Below, in pieces: positions 14,348-16,547 of a stretch of 16,547 nucleotides of DNA (position 1 is its first letter; the number at the start of each line of letters is the position of its first letter). The position numbers were made by a program, and so were the translations under genes. Source of the stretch: Burkholderiales bacterium (GTDB taxonomy: Bacteria > Pseudomonadota > Gammaproteobacteria > Burkholderiales > SG8-39); assembly GCA_020846575.1 (NCBI GenBank), contig JADLDQ010000077.1, positions 1-16,547 of the forward strand. Reading direction: 5' to 3'. Below the pieces are notes generated by a model, which worked only from the letters and a program-made list of their open reading frames with translations, ran no database searches and was not told where the DNA came from.

Positions 14348-16429
14348 TCAGCGCGCCTGCCCCAGCAGCTCGCGCAGTCCGTCCTCATCGAGAATCCGCA
14401 CGCCGATCTCGCGTGCCCGATCGAGCTTGCTCCCGGGCTCGGTTCCCGCGACCACGAAGTCGGTGTTCGAGGAAACCGAGCCGGTGACCCTGCCCCCGTG
14501 GCGCTCGATCAGCTCGCGTGCCTGGTCCCGCGTGAGCGCGGGCAGGGTGCCGGTGATCACGAACACCTTGCCGCCCAGCGCGCCTTTCGCGACGGCCGAA
14601 GCATCGTCAGCCGGTCTTGCCGCGGCGGCGAGCGCCTGGATGACTTCGCGATTGTGCGCGGCGCCGAGGAACTTGGCGAGGCTGTCGCTCAGTTCCGGGC
14701 CGATACCCTCCATGATCCGCGCCTCGAGGCGTTGGCCGCGCCGCTTCCTGGCGGCGTTCTCCCGCGCCAGTTCGAGCTTGCGCTCGGCAAGCGCGCCCCA
14801 GTCGGCCTCCAGGAACGCTTCCACGGTTCCGAAGTGGCGCGCGAGCACCTTCGCCACCTCCTCGCCCACGCCCGGAATGCCCAGGGCGAAGATGAAACGC
14901 CCGAGCGGCCTGCCGCGCGAGGCGGCGATGGCATCCAGGAGGTTGCGGGAGGACTTCTGCGCCATGCGCTCGAGCGACTGGAGGTCCTCGATCGTCAACC
15001 GGTACAAGTCGGCGGGCGAATCCACCATGGCGCGCTCCACCAGCTGATCGACGAGCTTTTCGCCGAGCCCCTCGATGTCCATGGCGCGGCGCTGCGCGAA
15101 GTGCAGCAGCGCCTCCTTGCGCTGCGCCGCGCAGGCGAACCCGCCCGTGCAGCGCGCCACCGCCTCCCCCTCCAGGCGCACCACCGGCGAGCCACACACC
15201 GGGCAGCACGCGGGCATGCGGAAGCGGTCTGCGGCGCGGCGCGGCCCCGGCTTGTCCACGCGCACCACCTCCGGTATCACGTCGCCAGCGCGCCGCACGA
15301 CCACCCGGTCGCCGCGCCACAGGTCCTTGCGCCGGATCTCGTCCTCGTTGTGCAGCGTCGCGCTCGCAACGGTCACGCCGCCCACGAACACCGGCGCGAG
15401 CCGCGCCGCGGGGGTGAGAGCGCCGGTGCGCCCGACCTGGACGGTGATGTCCAGGATCTCGGTGACCGCCTCCTGCGCCGGGAACTTGTGGGCGAGGGCG
15501 AAGCGCGGCGCCCGGGCGACGAAACCGAGCTGCTCCTGCAGATCGAAGTCGTTCACCTTGTAGACCGCGCCGTCGATATCGAAGGGCAGTCCCGGACGGG
15601 ACTCGGCCAGCTCTCGGTAGTAGGCGAGCAGTCCCGCGACGCCCCGAACCAGCCGCCGCTCGCGCGCGACCGGCAGGCCCAGCTCGGCGAGCCTGTCCAG
15701 GAGCTGGACCTGGGTGCGCGGCAAGCGGGCATCGCCGGTGAATCCCACGCCGTAGGCGCAGAACCGCAGCGCTCGCCGGGCGGTGACGCGCGGGTCCAGC
15801 TGGCGCAGGCTTCCCGCGGCCGCGTTCCGGGGGTTGGCGAACACCTTCTCACCTGCCGCGCGCTGGCGTTCGTTCAGGGCGGCGAAGTCGGTACGGTACA
15901 TCAGCACTTCGCCGCGCACCTCGAAGCTGCCTCGCAGCGCGGCGCGCAGCCTCATCGGGATCGCGCGCACGGTGCGCAGGTTCGCGCTCACGTCCTCGCC
16001 GGTCGCGCCGTCGCCGCGGGTCGCGCCCTGCACGAACGCGCCATCCTCGTAGCGCAGACTGATCGCCAGCCCATCGAACTTCGGCTCGGCGCTGTACGCC
16101 ACTTCGGTTGCACCGGCCGCCTCGCGCACCCGGCGGTCGAAGGCAACAACGTCCCCCTCGGAGAACGCATTGCCCAGCGACAGCATCGGGAGCCGGTGGC
16201 GCACGGCGGAGAACTGCGCGAGCGGGGCGCCTCCGACGCGCCGCGTCGGGGAATCCGGCGTCGCCAGAGCGGGGTAGTCCCGCTCCAGGGACTCCAGCTC
16301 GCGCAACAGCCGGTCGTACTGGGCATCCTCGATTTCGGGCGCATCGAGCACGTAGTAGCAGTGGTTGTGGTGTTCGATCTGCCTGCGCAGCTGCTCGGCC
16401 CGCTCTCGGGACTGCCTGGGCGCGCTCAT
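14348..16429 (-). CDS. ligA: NAD+-dependent DNA ligase
   Basis: Seals nicks in duplex DNA using NAD+. 693 residues, slightly longer than the typical 670. Domains in order: Ia domain with HHNHCYYVLDAPEIEDAQYD (20-39), adenylation domain with active-site Lys117 in AEPKFDGLAIS, OB fold, a Cys4 zinc finger (Cys409, Cys412, Cys427, Cys433), helix-hairpin-helix region and a C-terminal BRCT domain (about 616-693, GGKVFVITGTLP onward). A charged insertion (LARENAARKRRGQRLEAR, near residues 548-566) lies in the HhH region and accounts for most of the extra length. Start ATG 16429 (MSAPRQSRERAEQLR). Upstream sequence in the same frame is open but low-complexity and excluded. Confidence 0.98.
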   Translation of the reverse strand: MSAPRQSRERAEQLRRQIEHHNHCYYVLDAPEIEDAQYDRLLRELESLERDYPALATPDSPTRRVGGAPLAQFSAVRHRLPMLSLGNAFSEGDVVAFDRRVREAAGATEVAYSAEPKFDGLAISLRYEDGAFVQGATRGDGATGEDVSANLRTVRAIPMRLRAALRGSFEVRGEVLMYRTDFAALNERQRAAGEKVFANPRNAAAGSLRQLDPRVTARRALRFCAYGVGFTGDARLPRTQVQLLDRLAELGLPVARERRLVRGVAGLLAYYRELAESRPGLPFDIDGAVYKVNDFDLQEQLGFVARAPRFALAHKFPAQEAVTEILDITVQVGRTGALTPAARLAPVFVGGVTVASATLHNEDEIRRKDLWRGDRVVVRRAGDVIPEVVRVDKPGPRRAADRFRMPACCPVCGSPVVRLEGEAVARCTGGFACAAQRKEALLHFAQRRAMDIEGLGEKLVDQLVERAMVDSPADLYRLTIEDLQSLERMAQKSSRNLLDAIAASRGRPLGRFIFALGIPGVGEEVAKVLARHFGTVEAFLEADWGALAERKLELARENAARKRRGQRLEARIMEGIGPELSDSLAKFLGAAHNREVIQALAAAARPADDASAVAKGALGGKVFVITGTLPALTRDQARELIERHGGRVTGSVSSNTDFVVAGTEPGSKLDRAREIGVRILDEDGLRELLGQAR

Positions 16430-16547
16430 CGGGCCGCCCCGCCGCTTCGAGTCGCAGATGGTCGAAGGCAGCGGCGCCGCCGGCGGGGCGCGGCCCGCGC
16501 CGGCGCGAGGCCGCGGCCGCGGAGGCCGCCCGCCTGGCCGCCGAGGC
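16426..16547 (-). other. Unassigned GC-rich stretch upstream of ligA (possible 3' end of another gene)
   Basis: In one minus-strand frame a reading from the window edge ends in TGA at 16426, overlapping the ligA ATG as ATGA, which is a common arrangement. The peptide is Arg/Gly/Ala-rich (ends TRSGGAAR) and does not look like the ZipA C-terminus that often precedes ligA. The plus strand also reads as an Ala/Glu/Arg-rich helix (EAAAAEAARLAAE) without a start. No assignment is possible from 118 bases. Confidence 0.2.

Noticed and set aside
16430..16547. ZipA C-terminus upstream of ligA
   Set aside because: ZipA often precedes ligA, but no frame shows ZipA-like sequence; the stretch is low-complexity Ala/Arg/Gly/Pro.

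Overview
This is a high-GC, gene-dense chromosomal segment from a proteobacterium, most likely a betaproteobacterium or a close gammaproteobacterial relative. The EF-Ts N-terminus (TDAPMMECKKAL, then NKASKSASRVAAEG), the S2 N-terminus and the gene order rpsB-tsf-pyrH-frr-uppS-cdsA-dxr-rseP all point that way. Taxonomy is inferred from these signatures, not from a database search. No transposase, phage gene, CRISPR array, tRNA or rRNA was seen.

Region 1 (1-7776, minus strand, read right to left) is the conserved translation/envelope cluster: rpsB (S2), tsf (EF-Ts), pyrH (UMP kinase), frr (ribosome recycling factor), uppS (undecaprenyl-PP synthase), cdsA (CDP-DAG synthase), dxr (MEP-pathway reductoisomerase) and rseP (site-2 protease, cut by the left edge about 10 residues before its expected end). 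dxr makes isoprenoid precursor, uppS turns isoprenoids into the lipid carrier, cdsA feeds phospholipid synthesis, and rseP serves envelope-stress signalling.

Region 2 (7777-8084) is the 308-bp divergent spacer between rpsB and map. It holds a good sigma70-type promoter and a structured leader for rpsB. I see no convincing promoter for map.

Region 3 (8085-11487, plus strand) is map (methionine aminopeptidase) overlapping glnD (PII uridylyltransferase/uridylyl-removing enzyme).

Region 4 (11590-16429, minus strand) is a tight run ligA-galU-hpt-mtnP-def. mtnP and hpt overlap by one base and are consecutive steps of methylthioinosine/hypoxanthine salvage. The last 118 bases, upstream of ligA, could not be assigned.

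The most unusual content is a repeat family in two gaps of region 1, dxr/rseP and tsf/pyrH. Each gap holds two tandem copies with a 60-bp (20-codon) period. Read in the gene direction, each pair forms a small ORF that starts MS(P/V)QGRP and contains (G/S)AQRQ twice. Each ORF ends in a TGA overlapping the GTG start of the next gene (GTGA). In the dxr/rseP gap the ORF's ATG also overlaps the dxr stop (ATGA). Most differences among copies inside the GRP and GAQRQ blocks are synonymous, and the one length difference is a multiple of three. This suggests the repeat may be translated, possibly coupling neighbouring genes.
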